The notes beneath the pieces are model-generated. The model did not search any database. It was not told the DNA's origin and saw only the letters and a list, made by a program, of their open reading frames with translations. This document shows, piece after piece, positions 49,966 through 58,069 of a stretch of DNA of 64,000 nucleotides; position 1 is the first letter of the stretch, and every line of letters begins with the position of its first letter. The DNA comes from Chloroflexota bacterium (GTDB lineage: Bacteria > Chloroflexota > Anaerolineae > Aggregatilineales > Phototrophicaceae). The position numbers were made by a program, and so were the translations under genes. The stretch covers positions 1 through 64,000 of the forward strand of contig JAPOWK010000050.1 in the NCBI GenBank assembly GCA_026707665.1, read 5' to 3'.

Positions 49966-50924
49966 CTCGAATCTGCCGCCGGATTGCACACGTTTGCCGC
50001 TTTCCCCTCCAGCAAGAAATCGACAATCAACTGCGCCGCTTCGACCGCGACGGTCACCTGCGCGTCAGCGGTGCTGGCGGCCAGATGAGGCGTGTGCAGC
50101 ACCTTGGGGGCGCCGATCAGCGGATGGTCGGCTGGCGGGGGCTCGGTTTCGTAGACATCGAGCGCTGCTCCCGCGACTTTCCCGCTCTTCAGCGCTGCCG
50201 CTAGATCAGCCGCGTTGATCAGGGCGCCGCGCGCCGCGTTGATGATGCGTACGCCATCCTTCATGGTCGCGACGGTCTCGGCATTGATCATGCCGCGCGT
50301 CTCGTCGGTGACCAGCGTGTGCAACGTCAGGTAGTCGGCGCGTGCATAGACCGCTCCCAGCGAGAGCAGCGGCACCTGGATCTCTTCGGCGACGGTGGGT
50401 GGCAAGTAGGGGTCGTGGGCGATGACGGTCATCTCGAAGGCTTGGGCGCGCGTGGCGATCGCTTGCCCAATCCGCCCCAAACCGATGATGCCCAGTGTCT
50501 TGCCTTTGAGCTCGACGCCGCTGAAGGCTTTGCGATCCCAGCGCCCCTCAGCCAGCGATTGATGACCCGGCGCGATATGCCGCGAGAGCGCGATCATCAA
50601 GCCGAAGGCGTGCTCGGCGGTGGAGATCGTATTGCCGCCCGGCGTATTCATCACGACAATGCCCCGCGCGGTCGCCGCCGCCAGATCAACATTGTCGACG
50701 CCGACGCCGGCGCGGGCGATAGCCTTTAATTTCAAGGCTTTGCGGATGAGTTCGGCGTCGGCCGTGACGCCGCTGCGGATGATGAGCGCGTGGGCATCCG
50801 CGACCGCATCAAGCAGAGCTGTTCGCTCCATCTTGCCGGGCGCGGAGACGCTGATCCCTTCACATGCGTTGAGGATGTCGATGGCCTTTTCGTGGACGTT
50901 GTCGGGTACCAGTACATTGAACAT
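49962..50924 (-). CDS. D-3-phosphoglycerate dehydrogenase-like 2-hydroxyacid dehydrogenase (short form)
   Basis: About 320 residues. An NAD-dependent D-2-hydroxyacid dehydrogenase with the serine-pathway pattern: RAGVGVDNVDL, GLGRIG (148-153), R232 in NAARGAL, E261 in VYETEP and H280 in TPHLAAST. It lacks the regulatory ACT domain of many SerA proteins. The start at 50924 is chosen because GGAG lies 6 bases upstream, while an ATG at 50939 sits against the palindromic repeat. It is transcribed after the class V aminotransferase at 52063, which suggests that the pair makes serine from 3-phosphoglycerate. Confidence 0.85.
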   Translation of the reverse strand: MFNVLVPDNVHEKAIDILNACEGISVSAPGKMERTALLDAVADAHALIIRSGVTADAELIRKALKLKAIARAGVGVDNVDLAAATARGIVVMNTPGGNTISTAEHAFGLMIALSRHIAPGHQSLAEGRWDRKAFSGVELKGKTLGIIGLGRIGQAIATRAQAFEMTVIAHDPYLPPTVAEEIQVPLLSLGAVYARADYLTLHTLVTDETRGMINAETVATMKDGVRIINAARGALINAADLAAALKSGKVAGAALDVYETEPPPADHPLIGAPKVLHTPHLAASTADAQVTVAVEAAQLIVDFLLEGKAANVCNPAADSS

Positions 50925-50940
50925 GGAACGCTCCGCCATA

Positions 50941-50967
50941 GCGGGCGAGACAAGTCTCGCCCCTACA
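50941..50967 (-). repeat. Short palindromic repeat, minus orientation
   Basis: On the minus strand this reads TGTAGGGGCGAGAC, loop, GTCTCGCCCGC with a perfect stem. It fills the short gap between the aminotransferase stop and the dehydrogenase ribosome-binding site. Confidence 0.85.
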
Positions 50968-52063
50968 TATCTGTCTGACAGGAGATGAAGGCGTCGATGC
51001 CATCCAAGACTTCGCCCAGCATCGCCATGGTCACATCGCCCATGTGCGGCAGGCGGAAGGTTTTCCCTTTGATCGCACCGTAGCCCTGGTCCATGGCGTA
51101 GCCGACTTCATTCTCCATGAATTCGCCCATTGCGTTCACATCGATAGCGAGTGTATTCGCCACGGCGGTCACGGTATCGCTGCGATAGCCTTCCTGCGCG
51201 TACAAGCCGAAGCCGCGCGCCAGCGCCCACTCATGTGTGGCGTCGCGCATCGCCCGGTGCCGCGCCCAACGCGCTTCAATGCCTTTGGCCAGGATCGCGT
51301 CCATCTGCATGTCGGCGGCGAACATCAGGGCAATCGGCGGCGTTGACGGCGTGTTGTTCTTCAGCAGGGATTTCTCCAGCGTCAAGAAATCAAAGTAGTA
51401 GCCGCGCTGCGGGATGGTCTTCGCCCGTTCCAGCAAGCGGTCGCTGACGGCGGCGAAGGCGATCCCGGGTGGCAGCGCAAAGGCTTTCTGGCTCGATGTC
51501 AGCGCGATATCGATGCCCCAGTCGTCCACGCGCAGCTCGGTTCCGAGGAAACCGCTGACGGTATCGACGAAGAAGAGCGTGTCATCATGTTGCTTGACCA
51601 CCGCGCCAATCTCCCGAATCGGGTTGGTAACGCCGGTGCTGGTTTCGTTGTGCACGGCGCAGACGGCGTCATAGCTCGCCTTGCCCAGCGCATCGGCGAC
51701 CATATCAGCGGTATGGGCTTGGCCCCAATCCACCTGGACGCAATCGACTTGCAGCCCATTGGCGCGGCTGATATCAGCCCAGCGCTCGCTGAAGGCGCCG
51801 CCGGTCAAATGCAGGACCTTGCGATCATCGCGAATGCCGCAACGAACGGCGCCTTCCCACAAGCCGCTGCCCGAAGATCCGCTGACATATACGCGGCTGT
51901 CGGTGAAGAAGGCGCGTTTCAGCTTGCCCTGCAGCCGCGCGAATAACTCGGCGAAATCCGCCGTTCGGTGACCGATCATCCACGATGTCTGCGCTTCGAG
52001 AATCTCGCGTCGCACTTCAACGGGTCCAGGCAGAAACAAGCGCTTGTGGTCGAATGGACTCAT
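50963..52063 (-). CDS. Class V aminotransferase (serine-pyruvate/phosphoserine type)
   Basis: A 366-residue PLP enzyme of the alanine-glyoxylate/serine-pyruvate aminotransferase group. It begins with FLPGPVEVRREILEA and GHRTADFAEL. The PLP lysine is K193 in SSQKAF, and the phosphate-binding region is SGSSGSGLWEGA at 61-72. Next to a SerA-like dehydrogenase it may act as an alternative phosphoserine aminotransferase, a pairing seen in organisms without classical SerC. A photorespiratory-type transaminase is the other possibility. The family's active-site Arg is not identified with certainty. Confidence 0.87.
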   Translation of the reverse strand: MSPFDHKRLFLPGPVEVRREILEAQTSWMIGHRTADFAELFARLQGKLKRAFFTDSRVYVSGSSGSGLWEGAVRCGIRDDRKVLHLTGGAFSERWADISRANGLQVDCVQVDWGQAHTADMVADALGKASYDAVCAVHNETSTGVTNPIREIGAVVKQHDDTLFFVDTVSGFLGTELRVDDWGIDIALTSSQKAFALPPGIAFAAVSDRLLERAKTIPQRGYYFDFLTLEKSLLKNNTPSTPPIALMFAADMQMDAILAKGIEARWARHRAMRDATHEWALARGFGLYAQEGYRSDTVTAVANTLAIDVNAMGEFMENEVGYAMDQGYGAIKGKTFRLPHMGDVTMAMLGEVLDGIDAFISCQTDM

Positions 52064-52224
52064 CGAGGTCTCTTCCTCCTTACATGGCGAACAAGGCTGC
52101 GTAATCAGGCGGATTGTAGCCCTGAGGCAAATTGATGCACAGGGCGAAGGCGCAAACCACTACGTTTGTCGTCGCGCTATTTTCCCGGGGCGACGCGGAG
52201 GCGGAGAATTGGGGGAGCTTATAT

Positions 52225-54333
52225 TCAGGCTGATTCTAAGTAACATTCACCGTTCAGTGACAGGTATTGGGCGCTGACCCAACCTACCAGGCCGAGATAT
52301 TCCACCTGATACCAGCCGGCCTCGCTGGCGAGTACATTGACGGTCTCACTCGGGTAGATGCCGCCGATTCGGCTGCCCATTGGCGCGTCGCGCAAGTTCA
52401 CTGCGGCGGTGCTTGCCCCCAGGCATTGTGGCGCCGGCGTGGGGCTTGGCAAGAGGAGCGGCTGCGCGGTGGCGGCGGGCCAGGAATACGCGCTCGTCTG
52501 CGAAACTAGCAGTATGACCGAGCCTGGGCGCCAAATCGAGGTACATGTCTGGGCGCCAACCCTGAACGTCTCTATGGCTTGAACGGTTCGGGGCGCTGTC
52601 GCCGCATCCAAAAAGACCATTGGACCGGCGGCGTCAAAGCAGACTTGCACACCTTGCTCGACATAGCCCCAGACGTCCACTGCCTTCACGAAGCCGGCAT
52701 CGAGGACGGACTGGATGCCGATGCCGCTGGCGTTTATCTCCTGGCATTGTACGCCGCTGAAGAGGCCGAAGGCGGCATATATTTCGATGCCATTGTCACG
52801 TTCGTGAACGGCGACGCAGGTGTGAGCGATATTGTTAGCCGGGCTGGGCGCGCTGTCAGAGGATGAAGACCGTGGCCTGCGCGTTTCGGTTACGGGGGGC
52901 AATACCCAAACTTCTTCCACATCATATTCAAAGGCACCGGAATCGTAACCTTCGCCTTCGGGACGCGCGTGCCCGGTCTGGTCATTGGCCAGCATTTGAC
53001 CTTCTGTATCTACGCCATTGTCAATGGCCGGGCTGCCTTCTAAGAGTCGGTAAAAGCGCGACAGAACGGCTCTTGGCAAATTAGGCCCGCTATGGGGCAC
53101 CAATTCTATACCTAGCGGCGCCGGGGCGGCTTGCGCTTCGGTACAGCCGACATCTCGCAGGACATTGCCTTGGTTCCCGCTCAATAGATCAGTGAGACAG
53201 ACGGCGTTCTCGGCGTCGGTATCGTTATTTTCGGCGATGATGCTGTTATAGACATTCACGACTGGATCCGTCGTATTTTCATCGTCATCGGTGAAAACGC
53301 CGATGCCACTGCCGGTGGCGGCTTGGTTTTTGACGATGGTAGCGTGTCTGACGGTGAGGTTGCCCCCCGCTGAATAGATGCCGCCTCCTTCTGCGCTTGC
53401 GCTATTTTCATCGATCGTGCTGTTGTCGATATTTAGTTTGCCATCGGCGACGTAAATCGCTCCGCCGTTGCGCGCTCGGTTGGCGTGTACGCTGTTGTCC
53501 TTCAGGCTGGAAGTCGCGCCATCGGTCGACGTCCCATTCTCGTAGTAAATCGCGCCTCCATTTTCAGCGGTGTTGGTGCTGTCATCATCATCTGTCGCTG
53601 AGTTGCGCGTGATTCGGCCTCCGATAATGGTCAGGCTATGCTCATCGCCGGAGTCGTTGAAAAAGTAGATGGCGCCACCGTTGCCCGAGGCGCTATTGTC
53701 ATGCAAGTTGCTCCACTTAAGTGTGAGCGTGCTGTCATCGACATAGATGGCGCCGCCGTTGCCATTGGGCGCGTCGTTGTGGCCGATTCGAGAGGAATGA
53801 ATGGTGACTTCAGCGCCACCCGCGATATAGATGGCGCCACCGTGAGTCGCTGCATTGTTATGGGCGATGGAACCGAGATTGAAGAGAACCTCGAGATCGC
53901 TGCTGGTAGTTTTCTCGATCTTGAGGGCGGAATCGTCGACGCCGATTAGATTCAAGTCTTCAATTCTCACCGCGCCACTGTTAATCGTTAGAAGGTTAAA
54001 GTTGTATTCGGTATCGGTGTTGCCCTCTGTGTCCGGCGAGGAGAGCGTATAGTTGCCGACGATGCGGACATCGGAGGTAATTGCTGGCAGCGCCGCGGTA
54101 ATCTCGACATCAGCGACAAAAATAATCGTATCGGTCTCGGTGGTTTCGCCAGCCGCGCATTGATCGGCCGGGGCGACCTGGGTATCGCCGTTGGCGGAAC
54201 GGATGGCGTTCGCCAGGCTGCAGGTGTCGGAGAGCGTGATGTCGGCGGCGAAGGCCGCAGGCGCCGCCAGGAAGAGGCAAGCTAGCATGACGAGCAGCAC
54301 CAAGCGCCGACGGCAGACCAAACCTTGCAACAT
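52225..54333 (-). CDS. Secreted CSLREA-type beta-helix protein with C-terminal SH3b domain
   Basis: A protein of about 700 residues. A signal peptide (LVLLVMLACLFLAAPAAFA) precedes the CSLREA-type segment (DTCSLANAIRSANGDTQVAP). Rungs follow at about 140-400 with GGAIY repeats (HGGAIYIAGGAEVTI, NGGAIYVDDSTLTL, NGGAIYFFNDSG), predicting a right-handed beta-helix. A linker with SSSSDSAPSP and a Cys-containing domain precede a C-terminal SH3b domain (NLRDAPMGSRIGGIYPSE, GWYQVEYLGLVGWVSAQYLS). Starts at 54333 or upstream codons are all possible. It is related to the protein at 16661 but has the added domains. It is probably surface-exposed. Confidence 0.78.
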   Translation of the reverse strand: MLQGLVCRRRLVLLVMLACLFLAAPAAFAADITLSDTCSLANAIRSANGDTQVAPADQCAAGETTETDTIIFVADVEITAALPAITSDVRIVGNYTLSSPDTEGNTDTEYNFNLLTINSGAVRIEDLNLIGVDDSALKIEKTTSSDLEVLFNLGSIAHNNAATHGGAIYIAGGAEVTIHSSRIGHNDAPNGNGGAIYVDDSTLTLKWSNLHDNSASGNGGAIYFFNDSGDEHSLTIIGGRITRNSATDDDDSTNTAENGGAIYYENGTSTDGATSSLKDNSVHANRARNGGAIYVADGKLNIDNSTIDENSASAEGGGIYSAGGNLTVRHATIVKNQAATGSGIGVFTDDDENTTDPVVNVYNSIIAENNDTDAENAVCLTDLLSGNQGNVLRDVGCTEAQAAPAPLGIELVPHSGPNLPRAVLSRFYRLLEGSPAIDNGVDTEGQMLANDQTGHARPEGEGYDSGAFEYDVEEVWVLPPVTETRRPRSSSSDSAPSPANNIAHTCVAVHERDNGIEIYAAFGLFSGVQCQEINASGIGIQSVLDAGFVKAVDVWGYVEQGVQVCFDAAGPMVFLDAATAPRTVQAIETFRVGAQTCTSIWRPGSVILLVSQTSAYSWPAATAQPLLLPSPTPAPQCLGASTAAVNLRDAPMGSRIGGIYPSETVNVLASEAGWYQVEYLGLVGWVSAQYLSLNGECYLESA

Positions 54334-54628
54334 AGCGCATGCGGTCTCACTATATGAGGAATAGTATTCGGTCACGTTCAACCATCTCTTTGATTATGCT
54401 GCCCAGACATCCGCAAAACAGGACCCTCATTTTCCACATTATGATACACATCGTCAGTTTCTGTACCGGAGTTTGCATCTGAATTCGCTTAAGAAGGGGG
54501 AGAAAGTCATTGAGGCGATGTCCCTTCGCCGGAAATAGCACCGGAAATCCGCCGTAATCGCACCGCAGTCGCGCAGACACGGACTGCTTGCTATACTCCA
54601 TCGATTGATTTGTCCGTCGGAGGTAAAA

Positions 54629-55525
54629 ATGCTACAAGTGGCGAACGCGCCCTGCTCCTGGGGCATCATCGAGAATATCGAAGGCGAGCGTTACGACTAC
54701 GCGCGCGTCCTCGACGAGATCGCCGCCAGCGGATACGCCGGCACCGAATTGGGCGACTGGGGATTCATGCCGACCGACCCGGCAGAGCTTCGCGGCGAGC
54801 TTGATCGGCGCGGTTTGAAAATGCTGGGCTCATGGGTCAATGTCAATTTCCAGGATCAGGATCGTCACGAAGAAGGCGCCGAGGCTTGCTTGCGCACGGC
54901 CAAACTGTTGGCGGCTGTCGGGGGACCGGAAGCGCTCGTCGTGTTGGGACCCGACCCCTATACCAATCCCATGCGCAGCCTCCATTCGGGGCGCATCACG
55001 CCGGCAATGAGCCTTGACGAGGATGGCTGGCGCGTCTTCGCTGAGGGGACCGATCAGGCTGCGCGCCGCGTCATGGACGAAACGGGCTTGCGCTCGGTGC
55101 TGCATCATCACACCGGCACCTGGATCGAGACGCCGGCCGAAACCGAGCGCTTGCTGGAAATGACGGATGCCGATATTGTCGGTCTGGTATTCGATACGGG
55201 CCACTGGGCATTCGGCGGTGGCGACCCGCTCGCCGGCATTCGCCAATTCGCCGATCGCATCTGGTATGTGCACTTCAAAGATCACGACCCGGCCGTGCAC
55301 GAGCAATCGCGGCTTCAGGGCTGGGATGGTCCGCAATCGGTCGGGCAGGGCATCTTCCCCGAATTGGGGCGGGGTGATGTCGATTTTCCCGGCGTGCTGC
55401 AAGAGCTCGAGAAAATCGGCTATGACAGTTGGATTGTGGTCGAGCAGGATGTTTTGCCCGGTCTGGGCGCTCCCCTGGAATCGGCGACGCGCAACCGCGA
55501 ATACTTGCGCAGCATTGGCTTATAG
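54629..55525 (+). CDS. Sugar phosphate isomerase/epimerase, IolE-like TIM barrel
   Basis: A 298-residue xylose-isomerase-like TIM barrel protein. The start [13 protein letters not shown] is typical of IolE-type inosose dehydratases and related epimerases, and GGAGG lies 5-9 bases upstream of the ATG at 54629. Metal and substrate residues are in [17 protein letters not shown] and the closing VVEQDVLPG. It ends 3 bases before the threonine dehydratase gene, so the two are co-transcribed. The substrate is unknown. It may act on a keto-sugar or inositol derivative. Confidence 0.83.
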   Translation: MLQVANAPCSWGIIENIEGERYDYARVLDEIAASGYAGTELGDWGFMPTDPAELRGELDRRGLKMLGSWVNVNFQDQDRHEEGAEACLRTAKLLAAVGGPEALVVLGPDPYTNPMRSLHSGRITPAMSLDEDGWRVFAEGTDQAARRVMDETGLRSVLHHHTGTWIETPAETERLLEMTDADIVGLVFDTGHWAFGGGDPLAGIRQFADRIWYVHFKDHDPAVHEQSRLQGWDGPQSVGQGIFPELGRGDVDFPGVLQELEKIGYDSWIVVEQDVLPGLGAPLESATRNREYLRSIGL

Positions 55526-55528
55526 TCG

Positions 55529-56458
55529 ATGGTGACGCTGGGCGACATCATCCGCGCCGGTCACCGGCTGGCGCCGCATCTGCCGCCGACCCCGCTGGAA
55601 GCCGCGCCGGAATTGGGCGGGAGCACCTGGCTCAAGCTGGAAAACGCCAACAAGACCCACTCGTTCAAGATCCGCGGCGCCTTAAACGCCATCCTTTCGC
55701 TCAGCTTGGAAGAGCGATCGCGCGGCATCATCGCCGCCTCGTCGGGCAATCACGCCGGAGCGGTCGCCTATGCCGCTCAGATGGCCGACGCGTCGGCGCA
55801 AATCCTGATGCCAAAGACGACGCCGAAGAAGAAAGTTGCCAACGTCAATCGCTACGGCGCCGAGGCACTGCTCTTCGGCGAAAACTACGACGAAGCGGAA
55901 GCGGAAGCGCTGCGCCGCGTTGGCGAAGGCGGGACCTGGATATCGCCCTACAACGACGCGCGCGTTATCGCTGGCGCTGGCACGATCGGCGTTGAGATAC
56001 TGCGGCAGCTGCCGTCTGTTCAGAGGGTTCTTGTCCCCGTCAGCGGTGGCGGTTTGATTGCGGGCGTCGCTATTGCTGCAAAAGAACTCAATCCCGATAT
56101 CGAAGTCGTCGGAGTCAATGCGGAGTCGGCGCCGGCTATGTACAACGCCTTTCACGATAGAAGCTTGCCCCAGGTGTGGGACACGCTCGCCGACGCCCTT
56201 TCCGGCGAAATCGAAGACGGCTCGATCACCCTGCCGATTTGCCAGCGTTACCTGGATGATATGATTCTGGTCTCGGAGGAGCAGATGGCGCGGGCGATGC
56301 GCTATATGCTGGAGACGCAGGGCTGGGTAGTCGAAGGCGGCGGGGCGGTCGCTGCCGCGGCGCTGCTGCATGACGTCGCGCCGCGCGATGGCAGGGAAAC
56401 GGCGGTCGTCGTCAGCGGCGGGAATGTGGATCTCGCTGTGCTGCAAACAGTGCTATGA
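55529..56458 (+). CDS. Threonine dehydratase-like PLP enzyme (no ACT domain)
   Basis: A 309-residue fold-type II PLP enzyme. The PLP lysine is K47 in KTHSFKIRGA, and SSGNHAGAVAYAA and SGGGLIAGV follow as substrate- and phosphate-binding loops. The short form without an ACT domain fits catabolic threonine dehydratase, serine racemase or threo-3-hydroxyaspartate ammonia-lyase. These cannot be separated here. It deaminates a hydroxyamino acid to a keto acid. It is packed with the isomerase gene upstream and the ankyrin gene 37 bases downstream. Confidence 0.85.
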   Translation: MVTLGDIIRAGHRLAPHLPPTPLEAAPELGGSTWLKLENANKTHSFKIRGALNAILSLSLEERSRGIIAASSGNHAGAVAYAAQMADASAQILMPKTTPKKKVANVNRYGAEALLFGENYDEAEAEALRRVGEGGTWISPYNDARVIAGAGTIGVEILRQLPSVQRVLVPVSGGGLIAGVAIAAKELNPDIEVVGVNAESAPAMYNAFHDRSLPQVWDTLADALSGEIEDGSITLPICQRYLDDMILVSEEQMARAMRYMLETQGWVVEGGGAVAAAALLHDVAPRDGRETAVVVSGGNVDLAVLQTVL

Positions 56459-56495
56459 TCTGTGGTTTTATTCCAGAAACGCCAGGGGGACGCCA

Positions 56496-58034
56496 ATGCC
56501 TAAATTGACCAACCTCGAAGACACTATCAGCGCAGCACGGGCTCTCATGAGCAAATTCCAAGCCGGCGACGAAGACGCCATCGACCGCGTCCATCAGCAG
56601 CTGCCGCAGGTCAAATTCGGCGCGCGCGCCGAGGCGGCCGCTTTCCCGCTGACTTTGAGCGAGGCGCAGACGGTCGTCGCCAGGGAAAACAGCGCGCAAA
56701 GCTGGGGCGAGTTGCGCTTGCGCGTCAAATTGGAAGACCTCGATTTTGGTGAAGAACTGGAACAGTTCAAGCAGTTGGTATACGCCAATGACGCGGCGAA
56801 GCTTGACGAGCTGCTGTCGGCACATCCAGAGCTGAAGTCTACGATTGACGATCCGCATTTCTTTTTCGGCTCCACCGCGCTCATCATCGCCAAAGAGCAT
56901 GAAGATCTCGTCGATGTCTTGCTCAAACATGACGCCGATATCAACGCCAAGTCGCAATGGTGGGCGGGCGACTTTCACATTTTGGAAGTGACATCGGCGC
57001 AAGCGGCGGAACGGCTCATCAAGCGTGGCGCCGAGATCACGGTTCACGCGGCGGCTGAGCAGGGCTGGCTGGATTGGCTGGAGTCGGCTTACGAGCGCGA
57101 CAAGACGATCATTCATCAGCGCGGCGGCGATGGCAAGACGCCCTTGCACTATGCGACTGATCCGGCGGTGATGGATTGGCTGCTGGCGCGCGGCGCCGAT
57201 TTGGAAGCGCGCGATTTGGACCACGCCTCGACGCCGCTGCAATGGCAGTTGGGGGCGCGCAACGACGATGCTGCGCGCGCGCTGGTGAAACGGGGCGCAC
57301 AAGTGGATATCTTCGCCGCCGTTGTTCTGGGCGAAATTGAGCTGGTTGACAAAGCTTTGGCCGCGCATCCACAGGCGATTCGCGCCCGTGTGAATCAAGC
57401 CGGCTACGAATTGGTTCCCCCGGCCGATGGTTCGCATCAATACGTTTATACCTTCAATGCTGCTGGCTTGTCGCCTCATCAGGTCGCTTTGGAATTTGAG
57501 CGCGCCGACATATTCGATCGTCTGATCAAGCAGAGCCCGACCGATGTGCGGCTGCTGGCTTATTGCGCTCGCGGAGATCGAGAGGCGGCTCAGCGAATCG
57601 CGGAAGCGCATCCGGACATTGTGCCGCGGATGGCGGAAGGCGACCGACGGCAGCTGATTCACGCCGCCTGGACCGGCAAAGCCGACGTGGTCGCCTTGAT
57701 GGCTTCGCTCGGCTTTGACCTGCATATTTGCGATGATGACGCGATGACGCCTTTGCACGCGGCTGCTTTCCACGGCTTCGCCGATGTGATCAGCGCGCTG
57801 CTGGTGGCGGATGACGACCCGCCGCTGGATTGGCTCAACGGCTATGGGGGCACGCCGCTGGCGACCTGCATGTATGGGCGAGCGCATAGCTGGCGCAGCG
57901 ATGGCGACTTCCCGGAGAGTATGAAGCTGCTGGTCGACGCTGGTTCGGAGGTACGAGCCGAGTGGCTGCCCACTGGCGATGAGGCGATTGACGACGCCCT
58001 GCGCTCGGGATTGGCGCCGGCGGCGGGAGACTGA
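56496..58034 (+). CDS. Ankyrin-repeat protein
   Basis: A 512-residue soluble protein made of ankyrin repeats from about residue 130. Examples are GDGKTPLHYATDPAVMDWLL, LARGADLEARDLDHASTPLQ and DDAMTPLHAAAFHGFADVIS. The N-terminal 110 residues (TISAARALMSKFQAGDEDAI and ELRLRVKLEDLDFGEELEQF) are helical with no repeats. The ATG at 56496 is chosen because CAGGGGGA lies about 6 bases upstream and because the longer frame overlaps the dehydratase gene. It probably binds proteins. Its position after two metabolic enzymes suggests, but does not show, a link to them. Confidence 0.82.
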   Translation: MPKLTNLEDTISAARALMSKFQAGDEDAIDRVHQQLPQVKFGARAEAAAFPLTLSEAQTVVARENSAQSWGELRLRVKLEDLDFGEELEQFKQLVYANDAAKLDELLSAHPELKSTIDDPHFFFGSTALIIAKEHEDLVDVLLKHDADINAKSQWWAGDFHILEVTSAQAAERLIKRGAEITVHAAAEQGWLDWLESAYERDKTIIHQRGGDGKTPLHYATDPAVMDWLLARGADLEARDLDHASTPLQWQLGARNDDAARALVKRGAQVDIFAAVVLGEIELVDKALAAHPQAIRARVNQAGYELVPPADGSHQYVYTFNAAGLSPHQVALEFERADIFDRLIKQSPTDVRLLAYCARGDREAAQRIAEAHPDIVPRMAEGDRRQLIHAAWTGKADVVALMASLGFDLHICDDDAMTPLHAAAFHGFADVISALLVADDDPPLDWLNGYGGTPLATCMYGRAHSWRSDGDFPESMKLLVDAGSEVRAEWLPTGDEAIDDALRSGLAPAAGD

Positions 58035-58069
58035 CGTAGGCTGGCGAAACGCGAAATCGTCGACGCTCG

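Noticed and set aside
3583..50967. CRISPR array interpretation of the short repeats
   Set aside because: The copies are scattered singly or in pairs, in both orientations, without regular spacers, and no cas gene is present.
56412..57887. A 491-codon open frame on the minus strand across the ankyrin gene
   Set aside because: It is antisense to repeated ankyrin codons and has no recognisable domain.
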